Source: Bacteroidota bacterium
GTDB lineage: Bacteria > Bacteroidota > Bacteroidia > NS11-12g > UBA955
Assembly: GCA_018969565.1 (NCBI GenBank)
Contig: JAGWYC010000090.1
Span: forward strand, 1-7,827
Direction: 5' to 3'
Length of the DNA: 7,827 nucleotides
In this document: piece by piece, positions 1-7,342 of the stretch
How the letters are laid out: each line of letters begins with the position of its first letter
How positions within the stretch are numbered: the first letter of the stretch is position 1
Notes under the pieces: generated by a model
Databases searched by the model: none
What the model was told of the DNA's origin: nothing
What the model saw: only the letters and a program-made list of their open reading frames with translations
Translations under genes and position numbers: made by a program

Positions 1-1456
1 TATGGGACCCTCCGGTGTTCCGGTCAACATTTCGAGTTTTGATGAATATCAACGCATTTTTGGCGGACTTGCATCAAACAGCATGCTCAGCTACGCGGTG
101 GAGGATTATTTCGTGAATGGAGGCAGGAAGGCCCTGATTGTAAGATTAAACGGTCTTGGTGCAAAGAAGGCGGTTTTACGCTTGCCCTGCGCGGGTAATC
201 CCGCCTCTGAACTACAACTGGAGGCAGTGAATGAAGGCGCTTGGGGCAACGAACTCAGCGTGCAGATTGTGCGCACTGAAGGGGGCGGCTTGCTGCCTTT
301 AGGTTTGCGGAAAAAGCAGTCTTCATCAGGATGTTTTGGGGTGAAGATATTCTTAAAGGGAATACTTGAAGAAACATTCTCTTCGGCGAGCCTCATACCC
401 GGAGATGCTGCTTTTTTACCGGCTTTGCTGGAGGCAAATTCCCGTTTGCTGCGGGTAATGAAGACGAGCTCTGGCTGGACATTGCCTGGGCAGAATCCGT
501 TATACACCCTGCAGTCCGCACCCGCTTCAGGCGGTTACGACGGCGCTGAGTTGCGGCCGGAGGATTATCTGGGCAGCGAACCGGCAGGAACCGGTTTGTA
601 TGCCCTGCGGCAGGCGGATTTGTTCAACCTGTTGTGTATCCCGCCGGCGAGACGTGGAGGTGATACCAATCCCACGGTGTATCGCGCAGCATTGAGGCTT
701 TGCGTAGAACGCCGTGCAATTTTGCTGGTGGACGCCCCTTCATCCAGTGCGGGCAGCGCAATTCCGGGGGCTTCACAAGCGGATGAACTCTTAGGTTATC
801 AAGGCACCGATACCCGCAATGCCGCCGTGTATTTTCCACGCCTGATTAAGACGGATAGGCTGCAGAAAGGACAGCAGGATGTATTTGTGCCCTGCGGCGC
901 CGTGGCGGGCATCATTGCGGCTATAGACGAGCGCCGGGGCGTATGGAAGGCTCCGGCGGGCATGGATGCCTTACTGAAGGGTGTAAAGGCCGTACAGGTC
1001 AATCTTACAGAGGCGCAGATGGCAAACCTGAATGCATCTGGAATCAACAACATCCGCGCAACTCCAGATCAGGGTATCCTGCTCTGGGGCGCCAGGACCT
1101 TGCGCGGCTCCGATCGCTTTGCCGATGAGTACAAATACCTTTCAGTGCGCAGAACCGCGCTGTACATAGAAGAAAGCGTGCTTCGGGGAACCGCATGGAC
1201 CTGTTTTGAACATAATGATGAAGCACTCTGGAAAAAACTGAGTTTGCAGGTAGAAGACTTTTTAATGAAGCTGTTCCGTGCCGGAGCCTTTCAGGGAAAT
1301 AGACCATCGGAAGCCTATTTTGTTAAATGCGGAAAGGATACCACTACACAACAGGAAATAGACAACGGCATTCTGAATCTGTTGATAGGCTTTGCACCGC
1401 TGAAACCCGCCGAGTTTTTGCTGTTGAAGTTGCAGCTGAAGGTGGCAAAGGCTTGA
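1..1456 (+). CDS. Contractile tail sheath protein (phage-tail-like / contractile injection system), 5' partial
   Basis: This is a subunit of the contractile sheath that surrounds the inner tube of phage tails and tail-derived injection machines and drives the tube into a target on contraction. The visible part is 484 residues. Family signs are the N-terminal segment with a Phe-Gly-Gly turn followed by a 'YAVEDYFVNGGRKALIVR' stretch (residues about 31-48), the GGYDG motif near residues 177-181, and the C-terminal sheath domain from about residue 360 (WGARTL, VRRTALYIEES, FEHNDEALW, YFVKCGKDTTTQQEIDNG, GFAPLKPAEF). The frame is open to the window edge. The ATG at base 2 aligns with an internal position of typical sheaths, so about 25-40 N-terminal residues are probably missing. 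The stop is TGA at 1454-1456. Sheath genes are normally followed by tube and baseplate genes; here the next gene is a tRNA on the other strand. Phage tail or eCIS/T6SS-like origin cannot be separated from this one gene. The sheath assignment is firm; the system type is inference. Confidence 0.9.
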   Translation, partial: MGPSGVPVNISSFDEYQRIFGGLASNSMLSYAVEDYFVNGGRKALIVRLNGLGAKKAVLRLPCAGNPASELQLEAVNEGAWGNELSVQIVRTEGGGLLPLGLRKKQSSSGCFGVKIFLKGILEETFSSASLIPGDAAFLPALLEANSRLLRVMKTSSGWTLPGQNPLYTLQSAPASGGYDGAELRPEDYLGSEPAGTGLYALRQADLFNLLCIPPARRGGDTNPTVYRAALRLCVERRAILLVDAPSSSAGSAIPGASQADELLGYQGTDTRNAAVYFPRLIKTDRLQKGQQDVFVPCGAVAGIIAAIDERRGVWKAPAGMDALLKGVKAVQVNLTEAQMANLNASGINNIRATPDQGILLWGARTLRGSDRFADEYKYLSVRRTALYIEESVLRGTAWTCFEHNDEALWKKLSLQVEDFLMKLFRAGAFQGNRPSEAYFVKCGKDTTTQQEIDNGILNLLIGFAPLKPAEFLLLKLQLKVAKA

Positions 1457-1510
1457 ATGCCTGCCGGAATAAAGCCAATAAGAAAGCTTGGGTGATGTTC
1501 TTGAATCAGC

Positions 1511-1544
1511 CATATCGGAAGCAGAAAAGCTAATTACCGATATG
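1511..1544. repeat. 8-bp inverted repeat between the convergent sheath gene and tRNA-Leu
   Basis: Arms CATATCGG (1511-1518) and CCGATATG (1537-1544) are perfect reverse complements separated by 18 nt. A short AGC/GCT pairing inside the loop could extend the structure. It lies in the 95-bp gap between the sheath stop and the 3' end of the tRNA, where a bidirectional terminator would be expected. Neither strand has a T-run directly after the hairpin, so a classical intrinsic terminator is not supported. The rest of the gap (1457-1551) shows nothing else I can support. Confidence 0.35.
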
Positions 1545-1551
1545 TTGGTAG

Positions 1552-1635
1552 TGCCCGGAACAGGAATCGAACCTGCACGATGTTGCCATCACCAGATTTT
1601 GAGTCTGGCGCGTCTACCAATTCCGCCATCCGGGC
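1552..1635 (-). tRNA. tRNA-Leu, anticodon CAA
   Basis: The - strand folds as an 84-nt class II tRNA. The acceptor stem pairs GCCCGGA with TCCGGGC, followed by discriminator base A, as expected for leucine. The anticodon stem is CCAGA/TCTGG around loop CTCAAAA, giving anticodon CAA, which reads UUG. The long variable arm has stem GATG/CATC with a GCAA loop. The T arm is GCAGG-TTCGATT-CCTGT. CCA is not encoded: CTA follows the discriminator base. It lies 43 nt beyond the stop of the SirB1-like gene on the same strand, with its own promoter in between. Confidence 0.97.
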
Positions 1636-1652
1636 AAAGAACTAAAGGGCTG

Positions 1653-1683
1653 CAAATATAAGCGAATCCCCGCAACCGTCAAG
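1653..1683 (-). promoter_or_regulatory. Bacteroidota-type promoter of tRNA-Leu
   Basis: On the - strand, TATATTTG (1660-1653) matches the Bacteroidota -7 consensus TAnnTTTG exactly. CTTG (1683-1680) supplies a -33 element (consensus TTTG), with a spacer of exactly 19 nt (1679-1661). Transcription would start around 1648, leaving a leader of roughly a dozen bases before the tRNA 5' end at 1635. The -33 box overlaps the last codons of the SirB1-like gene. The sequence match is direct; promoter activity is inferred. Confidence 0.75.
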
Positions 1684-2641
1684 TGCTTTGCTCCGGATTC
1701 CAATTGCCGGTGCTGTCTGATGTATCGTCCAGCTCATCGTCCATTTCCAGTACACGCATCAGGTTTTTAACTGTTTCTACCTTGTCGTATCGCTTTTGCC
1801 GTGTAAACGCGTACAAAAGGTTGCGCAACATACGCTGCACCATGTCCACAGGACGGCAGGGCTGATAATATGATGGTCTGGGTTCCAGCTTCAATTCCGC
1901 CAGAAAATCGTCAATATTCTTTCGTCCAAAAATCTGTCCCTGATTGAAGGGGTTGATGTAAAAGAGCACCTGCCCGTAGTGTTCCGGATTCAGGAATTGC
2001 GTTTTGGCGAAAGGACTTACTTCGGTTTCGGGTCCGGTTTCTTCCAGATAACACAATACGAAATGTTGTGGCAAGTTCACGCCGAACACCGGCAGATTCA
2101 GGCGCTGCGCCACAATGGCGTAAATGCTGGCCAGGGTGATGGGGTTTCCGGAATGTGTTTCCAGTACCCTGTTGATGAAGGAGTTATCCGGCGCGTGGTA
2201 ATCGTTGGTATTGCCTTTAAAGCCGTGTTTCTGGTAGAAGGTATGGTTCAGGATGGCAATTTTTTCCAAAGGGGAGATGTCTTCCCGGAAGTCAATCCAG
2301 GCATCCAGCCTGATTTTCTCCAGCATCACATTCAGCTCTTTGGGGTTGAGCCCCGGATATTGGATCCTGGCCAGCAGAATACAGGCATCCAGCAGGTTAT
2401 CGCGGTCTTTGCGGTACCAGCTTCCCAGAGCTTCGGCAAGGTCGCTCTGCTGTAATAATTGTATCAACTGCTCCAGCTTCTGCATCACAGCCGGGTTTTC
2501 TTCCTCTTCCCAGCGCTGCTCCAGTGCGGGTATCAGGGCGGGGCCCTCCGAAAGCAGTTTAGATTCTACATGGCTCAGTACCTCCGGGTCGTTGTCATCC
2601 AGAAGGTAAATCAGGGCCTTCAGTTCTCCGGGGCTGATCAC
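1679..2641 (-). CDS. SirB1-like transglutaminase-fold protein with N-terminal HEAT-like segment
   Basis: A 320-residue predicted cytoplasmic protein of the SirB1 / transglutaminase-core-2 type, whose biochemical role is not established. Residues about 5-65 look like short HEAT-type helical repeats. The core carries the family landmarks GNPITLASIYAIVAQRLNLP (165-184), NLPQHFVL (189-196, conserved His193) and INPFNQGQIF (229-238). Residues about 268-300 (MLRNLLYAFTRQKRYDKVE) resemble the helical TPR-like end of SirB1 proteins, and the tail is acidic. No Cys lies at the usual nucleophile position before the GNPITL helix, and the usual Asp before Pro-Phe is Asn230, so transglutaminase or protease catalysis looks unlikely. 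The start is GTG at 2641-2639. It is the first possible start after an in-frame stop, because TGA of topA precedes it in the same frame with one GTT codon between. It is almost certainly co-transcribed with topA. Family call fairly sure; function unknown. Confidence 0.85.
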   Translation of the reverse strand: MISPGELKALIYLLDDNDPEVLSHVESKLLSEGPALIPALEQRWEEEENPAVMQKLEQLIQLLQQSDLAEALGSWYRKDRDNLLDACILLARIQYPGLNPKELNVMLEKIRLDAWIDFREDISPLEKIAILNHTFYQKHGFKGNTNDYHAPDNSFINRVLETHSGNPITLASIYAIVAQRLNLPVFGVNLPQHFVLCYLEETGPETEVSPFAKTQFLNPEHYGQVLFYINPFNQGQIFGRKNIDDFLAELKLEPRPSYYQPCRPVDMVQRMLRNLLYAFTRQKRYDKVETVKNLMRVLEMDDELDDTSDSTGNWNPEQST

Positions 2642-2644
2642 AAC

Positions 2645-5221
2645 TCAGGATTTTTTCTTGCTCTTGGTCGCCGTGGTCTTCTTAGCGGGACTTTTCGCTT
2701 TTACTGCTTCAGGCTTTTTGGCATTGGCTGCCGCACGGGTCGTAGTTTTTTTCTTGCCTGCTCCGGCCGCCATCAGGGCCTGAGCCTGTTCCCAAGTCAA
2801 GCTTTCAGGATCCTGATTTTTAGGAATCATATAATTCTCCTTGCCTTTAGCCAAGTAGGGGCCGTAACGGCCTTTCAGCACCTGAACACTTTTGTCTTCG
2901 CTGAAGGTCTTGATGATTTTATTGGCATCGGCCTTGGCCTTGTCTGCAATCAGTTGTTTGGCGCGTTCCAGCGTGATACTGAACATGTCTTCGCCCTTTG
3001 GTATGGTTACGAAAGTGCTGCCCAGTTTCACATAAGGTCCGAAACGACCTTTGTTAATTTGTACTTTCTCTCCGTCCAGTTCTCCCAGCTCAATCGGCAG
3101 TTTTGGCGCATTGCGTGCCGCCTGAATGATGGCCAGGGCTTCTTCCGGGGTCATGGCCAGCAGGTCACTGCCTTTGGGCACGGTATAAAACTGACCCGCA
3201 TGGCGCAGGTAAGGGCCGTATTTCCCCAGCGCGGCTACTACTGCTTCCCCTTCCAGGGAAGTTATTTCTCTGGGTAGCTTGAACAGGTCCAGCGCGGCTT
3301 CCAGCGTTATATGTTCCAGCGATTGGTCTTTGCGCAGGCTGGCAAACTGGGGTGTTTCCGTTTCGGATTTGTTGCCTATTTGAACTAAGGGCCCGAAACG
3401 CCCCATGCGCACCAGGATGGTATGTCCGGTTTTGGGGTCTGTACCCAGAATGCGCTCACCGGTTACGCGGTCAGCTTCATTCAGTGTCTTCTTAACATTT
3501 ACGCGGAAGGGTTTGTAGAAATCGTCAATCATGTCCACCCAGCGGGTTTTACCATCGGCGATTTCGTCAAAGTCTTTCTCTACGCTGGCCGTGAAACCAA
3601 AATCCATGATTTCAGGAAAATGGGCAGCAAGGAAGTCGGTCACCAGGATTCCGATATCGGTAGGGAAGAGTTTGTTCTTTTCCTGACCCGCGAGTTCGGT
3701 TTTGCTGGTTCTGCTTATGTTTTCGTTTTTCAGACTCAGGATGATGTAGGGGCGCTCGGTACCTTCCCGACTGGCCTTTTCTACATATTCCCTTTTTTGT
3801 ATGGTGGAAATGGTGGGTGCATAGGTAGAAGGTCTGCCAATGCCCAACTCTTCCATTTTTTTCACCAGACTTGCTTCGGTATAACGCGGGGCCGGTCTGT
3901 TGTATTTCTGCGTAGCGGTAATTGTTCCTGTTTCCAGTGCTTCGTTTGGGCTGACCTTGGGAAGCAGGGCCTCCTGTTCATCGTCTTCGGAATCATCTTG
4001 TCCTTCCACATAAACCTTCAGGAATCCTTCAAAACGTATCACTTCCCCTTCGGCGATGAAGCGTGCGCTGAGTCCGCTGCCTTCGATGGTGATGATGGTT
4101 TTTTCCAGTTCTGCGCGGCTCATCTGACTGGCGATGGTGCGTTTCCAGATCAGGTCGTACAGTTTGCGCTCATTGAGGTCTGCGCCGGCGCTTTGTTCAT
4201 TGAAATAGGTAGGCCTGATGGCTTCGTGTGCTTCCTGAGCCGATTCGTTCTTGGTGGTGAAGTTCCGTGGCTGGGAAAATTCTTTGCCGTACAGCCTGGT
4301 AATTTCTTTTTCGGCAGCGCCGATGGCCAGCTTGGATAAGTTGACCGAGTCGGTACGCATATAGGTGATGTGCCCGTTCTCATAGAGGCGCTGGGCTACC
4401 TGCATGGTTTGCGCCACGCTGAATCCCAGTTTTCTGCTGGCTTCCTGTTGCAGGGTCGAGGTGGTAAAGGGCGGAGCCGGGCTTCGGAAGGCCGGTTTTA
4501 CCTCTACCGCAGCAACCCTGAATTTCGACGGGATGCACGATTTCAGGAACGTTTCGGCTTCTTCTTCAGTATTGAAGCGGGTTTCGAGTGAAGCCTTGAG
4601 CTTTTTTCCTGCGGAAGTGGTAAATTCTGCACTTACGCGAAAATCGCTGCGGCTGGTGAAATCATTGATTTCGCGTTCCCGGTCCACAATGAGCCGCACT
4701 GCCACGCTTTGTACGCGCCCTGCGCTGAGTGAAGGTTTTACCTTTTTCCAGAGCACCGGCGACAGTTCATATCCTACCAGGCGATCGAGCACGCGGCGGG
4801 CCTGTTGCGCATCCACCAGATGCCGGTCAATGGTTCTGGGATTTTGCACGGCGCGTTCAATGGCCGGCTTGGTGATTTCGTTGAAAACAATGCGCCGGGT
4901 GCTGCTGTCTTTCAGCCCGAGTACCTCGAACAAATGCCAGGAAATGGCTTCTCCTTCCCGGTCTTCGTCCGTTGCCAACCAGATGGTATCAGCTTTGCCT
5001 GCCAGTTTCTTCAATTCAGTAACCAGCGTTTTCTTGTCCGGAGTGATTTCATACAAAGGGGCGTAGCCGGCTTCAATATTAATCGCGCCGTCGCCTTTTT
5101 TCAGGTCGCGGATATGCCCCATTGAGGAGCGCACCGTGAAATCTTTACCGAGGTATTTCTCGATGGTTTTAGCTTTCGCCGGTGATTCTACGATGACAAG
5201 ATTTTTTATCCTTTCGGCCAT
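2645..5221 (-). CDS. topA: DNA topoisomerase I (type IA, omega protein)
   Basis: It relaxes negatively supercoiled DNA by cutting and passing one strand through a transient 5'-phosphotyrosine link; it acts on the chromosome in the cytoplasm. The protein has 858 residues, a usual full length. The TOPRIM domain starts at the N-terminus, with VESPAKAKTI (catalytic Glu12) and the metal-binding DEDREGE (85-91). SLSAGRVQSVAVRLI (164-178) is the strand-binding region. The catalytic tyrosine is Tyr287 in ITYMRTDS (285-292), with HEAIRPT at 332-338 and GIGRPSTYAPT at 460-470. The C-terminus lacks the four-Cys zinc fingers of the E. coli enzyme. It instead has four glycine-rich 'GRFGPY' repeats (about 606-616, 666-674, 724-734, 783-793) and a Lys/Ala/Thr-rich basic tail (about 822-858). 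The ATG overlaps the stop of the upstream protease gene (TAATG), so translation is probably coupled. The downstream SirB1-like gene starts 3 nt after the stop. Confidence 0.98.
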   Translation of the reverse strand: MAERIKNLVIVESPAKAKTIEKYLGKDFTVRSSMGHIRDLKKGDGAINIEAGYAPLYEITPDKKTLVTELKKLAGKADTIWLATDEDREGEAISWHLFEVLGLKDSSTRRIVFNEITKPAIERAVQNPRTIDRHLVDAQQARRVLDRLVGYELSPVLWKKVKPSLSAGRVQSVAVRLIVDREREINDFTSRSDFRVSAEFTTSAGKKLKASLETRFNTEEEAETFLKSCIPSKFRVAAVEVKPAFRSPAPPFTTSTLQQEASRKLGFSVAQTMQVAQRLYENGHITYMRTDSVNLSKLAIGAAEKEITRLYGKEFSQPRNFTTKNESAQEAHEAIRPTYFNEQSAGADLNERKLYDLIWKRTIASQMSRAELEKTIITIEGSGLSARFIAEGEVIRFEGFLKVYVEGQDDSEDDEQEALLPKVSPNEALETGTITATQKYNRPAPRYTEASLVKKMEELGIGRPSTYAPTISTIQKREYVEKASREGTERPYIILSLKNENISRTSKTELAGQEKNKLFPTDIGILVTDFLAAHFPEIMDFGFTASVEKDFDEIADGKTRWVDMIDDFYKPFRVNVKKTLNEADRVTGERILGTDPKTGHTILVRMGRFGPLVQIGNKSETETPQFASLRKDQSLEHITLEAALDLFKLPREITSLEGEAVVAALGKYGPYLRHAGQFYTVPKGSDLLAMTPEEALAIIQAARNAPKLPIELGELDGEKVQINKGRFGPYVKLGSTFVTIPKGEDMFSITLERAKQLIADKAKADANKIIKTFSEDKSVQVLKGRYGPYLAKGKENYMIPKNQDPESLTWEQAQALMAAGAGKKKTTTRAAANAKKPEAVKAKSPAKKTTATKSKKKS

Positions 5222-7317
5222 TATGGAGCGAATGTAAAGGGTTTAACAACTTTAAATCCTGCCCCTTCGAACTGTATGAAGTACACGCCCTGTTTCAGCG
5301 CAAGTTTTTTCAGGTTCAGGGGAAGGGTGTTGGTTCCGGCAGCAAGCATACCACTGTTTTCGCTGTGCAGTATGCGTCCTGTGGGGTCAAGAATGCGCAT
5401 GTTTCCCTGACAGGGTTCACGAAGGCTGATGCGCAAAGCCGCCTCTTCCTGTGTGGGATTTGGGAACACTTCCGCAGCAATTACCGGTGTGCCGGGAATA
5501 TCTTCCACAGCCGTGAAATACTGGCTGATGTTGATATCGTCCATGTAAACCGGATTGCCTGCTGCGCTTTCCAATTCGAATTTTACAGCGAAGTTGGTGG
5601 CGTTCTCATAAGGAGTCAAGCTGATGTTGAAGCGCTTCCACTCAGCCTGTGAAGCAGGCGCAAAACCAGGGGTTAGGCTGGTTACAGAAGCCAGTCCGGT
5701 GCCGCTGCGCTCCAGGACCTGCGTCCAGCTTGCGCCGCAATTGGTGCTGACATATACGCGCAGCGCTTCGTTGGTATTTGCGTCTTTTCGGGCATAAGCC
5801 ACCATAAATGACAGCTTCGGCGACTGCCCTTTGAGCGGAGTCAAGTCAAACTGTGGCGTTTCAAATGCATAGCGCAGTCCGGCAGTGAAGGCTGTAGTGA
5901 TTGGAAGTACCAGACTCTGCTGGCCGTAATGTGCGACCGCCTGGGTGCTGTTCCAGCCTTTTCCATTGACCGTGTAGCTGGTCCAGCCAGTGCCCGGGAA
6001 TCCGGATTCAAAACTTTCCACCAATGGGCTCTTGAGGTTCGCTGTGGCGGGCTTTACCGTGATATAGTTTGATTTGGTAACCTGATTGCTCCCTTTGCTG
6101 TTTTGTACCACCAGGGTAACTGAATACACCCCGGGCGTCTGATAAATCACACTCGGCGACTCTAAGGTGCTGGAAGGCGTACTCGCTCCGGGGAATGACC
6201 AGCTTCTGGCGCTGACCAGGCCCTTGCATGATTCGTCAAAGAAGCGCACCGGGTCGCCGGCACAAACTACCAGGCGAGAGGCACTGAAGTTGGCTACCGG
6301 AGCCACGGAGGTCTGAGGTACAACGCCGGTATTGGTGGTGAGGTTGGTCGTGCTGACGTTCTGCGCTCTTCCACCTGAGGAAAGTCCCAGGAAATACCAC
6401 ATGCGGTCGCGCTGTTTGGGCGTAAACATGGCCATGCAGCTTCCGTCGGAGTAATCCATATAGTTTTCCCACTGATCGGGAAGGTCGGGAACATCGTTGG
6501 TGCAAGAGTTACCATTGGCAGGGCAGGAGGCATTGGAAAATTGCGCGGCCACCGGAGGCGTATCGTCGCATTGGTCGTTATTTCCGAAACAGCCGTCCTG
6601 AAACGTGTGATAAAGACCCAACCAGTGTCCGATTTCATGTGTAAGCGTGCGGCCACTGTCAGAAGGAACAGCGGTGCCAATGGTTCCTACGCGGTCATGC
6701 CGCACTACAATGCCATCACGTGCGGCAGAGGTGGCGAATGGAAAAACGGCATATCCCAGAATGGTTCCGGTGCCACCGCCATTATCAATATTCGATACGA
6801 CCCAGATATTCAGGTAGCGTCGGTAATCCCATTTGGCGCCGCTGATGAATTTCACATCTTCCGTGGTTTGATCCACATTCACGCCTAAAGGAGAGTACAC
6901 CCTGTTGATACCATCGGTGCAGTTGCCATTGGGGTCAATGCGTGCAAGGCGAAACTCAATATCGGCAACGGCTGCAAGCGTTTTAAAGGGTGTTCTGATT
7001 TTGCTTTTATTGGGATTGGTCAGGTTGAAGTCCTGATTCAGAATCCTGATCTGGTCCAGAATCTGTTCCTTGCTGATGTTCTCAGGACCGCCTGTGTGTA
7101 TCACATGAAACACCACCGGAATGATATATTTCGAGCGCACCGCGGATGGCTTGTACTGCCGGGCACCTTCATCCAGTGCCTTGATACGTGCCAGCTCTTC
7201 AGGATGTTCTTTCAGGAAATTCTGCAACCATATATCGCTGCCGCAAGGCTGGGCTGCAATACTGCCAAAACCAAACAGCAACAGTGCTGAAAAGAGGGGT
7301 TTAATCAATGGCTTCAC
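5221..7317 (-). CDS. Secreted M43-family (pappalysin-like) zinc metalloprotease with PKD-like domain and T9SS type A sorting domain
   Basis: A predicted exported metalloendopeptidase of 698 residues. I choose the GTG at 7317-7315: it gives a clean signal peptide (Lys2/Lys6, hydrophobic about 8-20, Ala-Ala-Gln cleavage region at 21-23) and lies just downstream of the promoter-like box. The zinc motif is HEIGHWLGLYH (227-237): His227, His231 and His237 would bind zinc and Glu228 would be the catalytic base. The Met-turn is NYMDYS (285-290, Met287). Cys243, 250, 265, 272 and 294 may form disulfides, as usual in M43. A PKD-like domain follows at about 338-423, then a beta-sandwich (MAM / jelly-roll-like) region at about 430-600. 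A T9SS type A C-terminal domain lies at about 611-698 (VFPNPTQEE, ILDPTGRILHS, GVYFIQF). This domain normally directs passage over the outer membrane and is then removed. The substrate is unknown. The stop overlaps the topA start by one base. Family firm; start moderately sure. Confidence 0.93.
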   Translation of the reverse strand: MKPLIKPLFSALLLFGFGSIAAQPCGSDIWLQNFLKEHPEELARIKALDEGARQYKPSAVRSKYIIPVVFHVIHTGGPENISKEQILDQIRILNQDFNLTNPNKSKIRTPFKTLAAVADIEFRLARIDPNGNCTDGINRVYSPLGVNVDQTTEDVKFISGAKWDYRRYLNIWVVSNIDNGGGTGTILGYAVFPFATSAARDGIVVRHDRVGTIGTAVPSDSGRTLTHEIGHWLGLYHTFQDGCFGNNDQCDDTPPVAAQFSNASCPANGNSCTNDVPDLPDQWENYMDYSDGSCMAMFTPKQRDRMWYFLGLSSGGRAQNVSTTNLTTNTGVVPQTSVAPVANFSASRLVVCAGDPVRFFDESCKGLVSARSWSFPGASTPSSTLESPSVIYQTPGVYSVTLVVQNSKGSNQVTKSNYITVKPATANLKSPLVESFESGFPGTGWTSYTVNGKGWNSTQAVAHYGQQSLVLPITTAFTAGLRYAFETPQFDLTPLKGQSPKLSFMVAYARKDANTNEALRVYVSTNCGASWTQVLERSGTGLASVTSLTPGFAPASQAEWKRFNISLTPYENATNFAVKFELESAAGNPVYMDDINISQYFTAVEDIPGTPVIAAEVFPNPTQEEAALRISLREPCQGNMRILDPTGRILHSENSGMLAAGTNTLPLNLKKLALKQGVYFIQFEGAGFKVVKPFTFAP

Positions 7318-7333
7318 TTTATAGGCTTTGCCG

Positions 7334-7341
7334 CAAATGTA
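7334..7341 (-). promoter_or_regulatory. Candidate -7 element upstream of the M43 protease / topA unit
   Basis: On the - strand TACATTTG fits the Bacteroidota -7 consensus TAnnTTTG exactly and lies 16 nt upstream of the chosen GTG start at 7317. No good -33 TTTG is visible at the expected 19-nt spacing (the sequence there reads about TTCAG), so this is a half-match. It is the only -7 match noticed in the 66-bp gap (7318-7383). It would drive the protease, topA and the SirB1-like gene together. Confidence 0.45.
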
Positions 7342-7342
7342 C

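Noticed and set aside
2..4. ATG at the window edge as the true start of the sheath protein.
   Set aside because: The following residues match an internal part of sheath N-terminal domains, and the frame is open to the window edge, so the real start should be upstream.
1457..1533. Tiny open frames after the sheath stop (ATG at 1457 giving 12 codons; ATG at 1494 giving 12 codons).
   Set aside because: They are too short, have no ribosome site and resemble nothing known. The second overlaps the inverted repeat.
1488..1670. Open frame on the + strand running through the tRNA, with a peptide reading LGDVLESAISEAEKLI and then PGTGIEPAR.
   Set aside because: The second half is the antisense of tRNA-Leu. 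'GTGIEPAR' peptides are a well-known false translation of tRNA genes. There is no good start codon context or family match for the first half.
2459..3277. Long + strand open frame opposite topA (272 codons).
   Set aside because: It lies wholly across the topA coding frame and the SirB1-like gene start, and its translation has no recognisable domain. TopA motifs on the - strand are unambiguous.
3422..4339. Second long + strand open frame opposite topA (305 codons).
   Set aside because: It is antisense to conserved TopA core sequence. The composition (Phe, Gly and Cys rich) is typical of a shadow frame.
5229..5236. TACATTCG on the - strand just before the topA start, one mismatch from the -7 consensus.
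   Set aside because: It lacks the TTTG end and has no TTTG at the 19-nt spacing. It codes for the conserved end of the protease sorting domain, so chance is likely.
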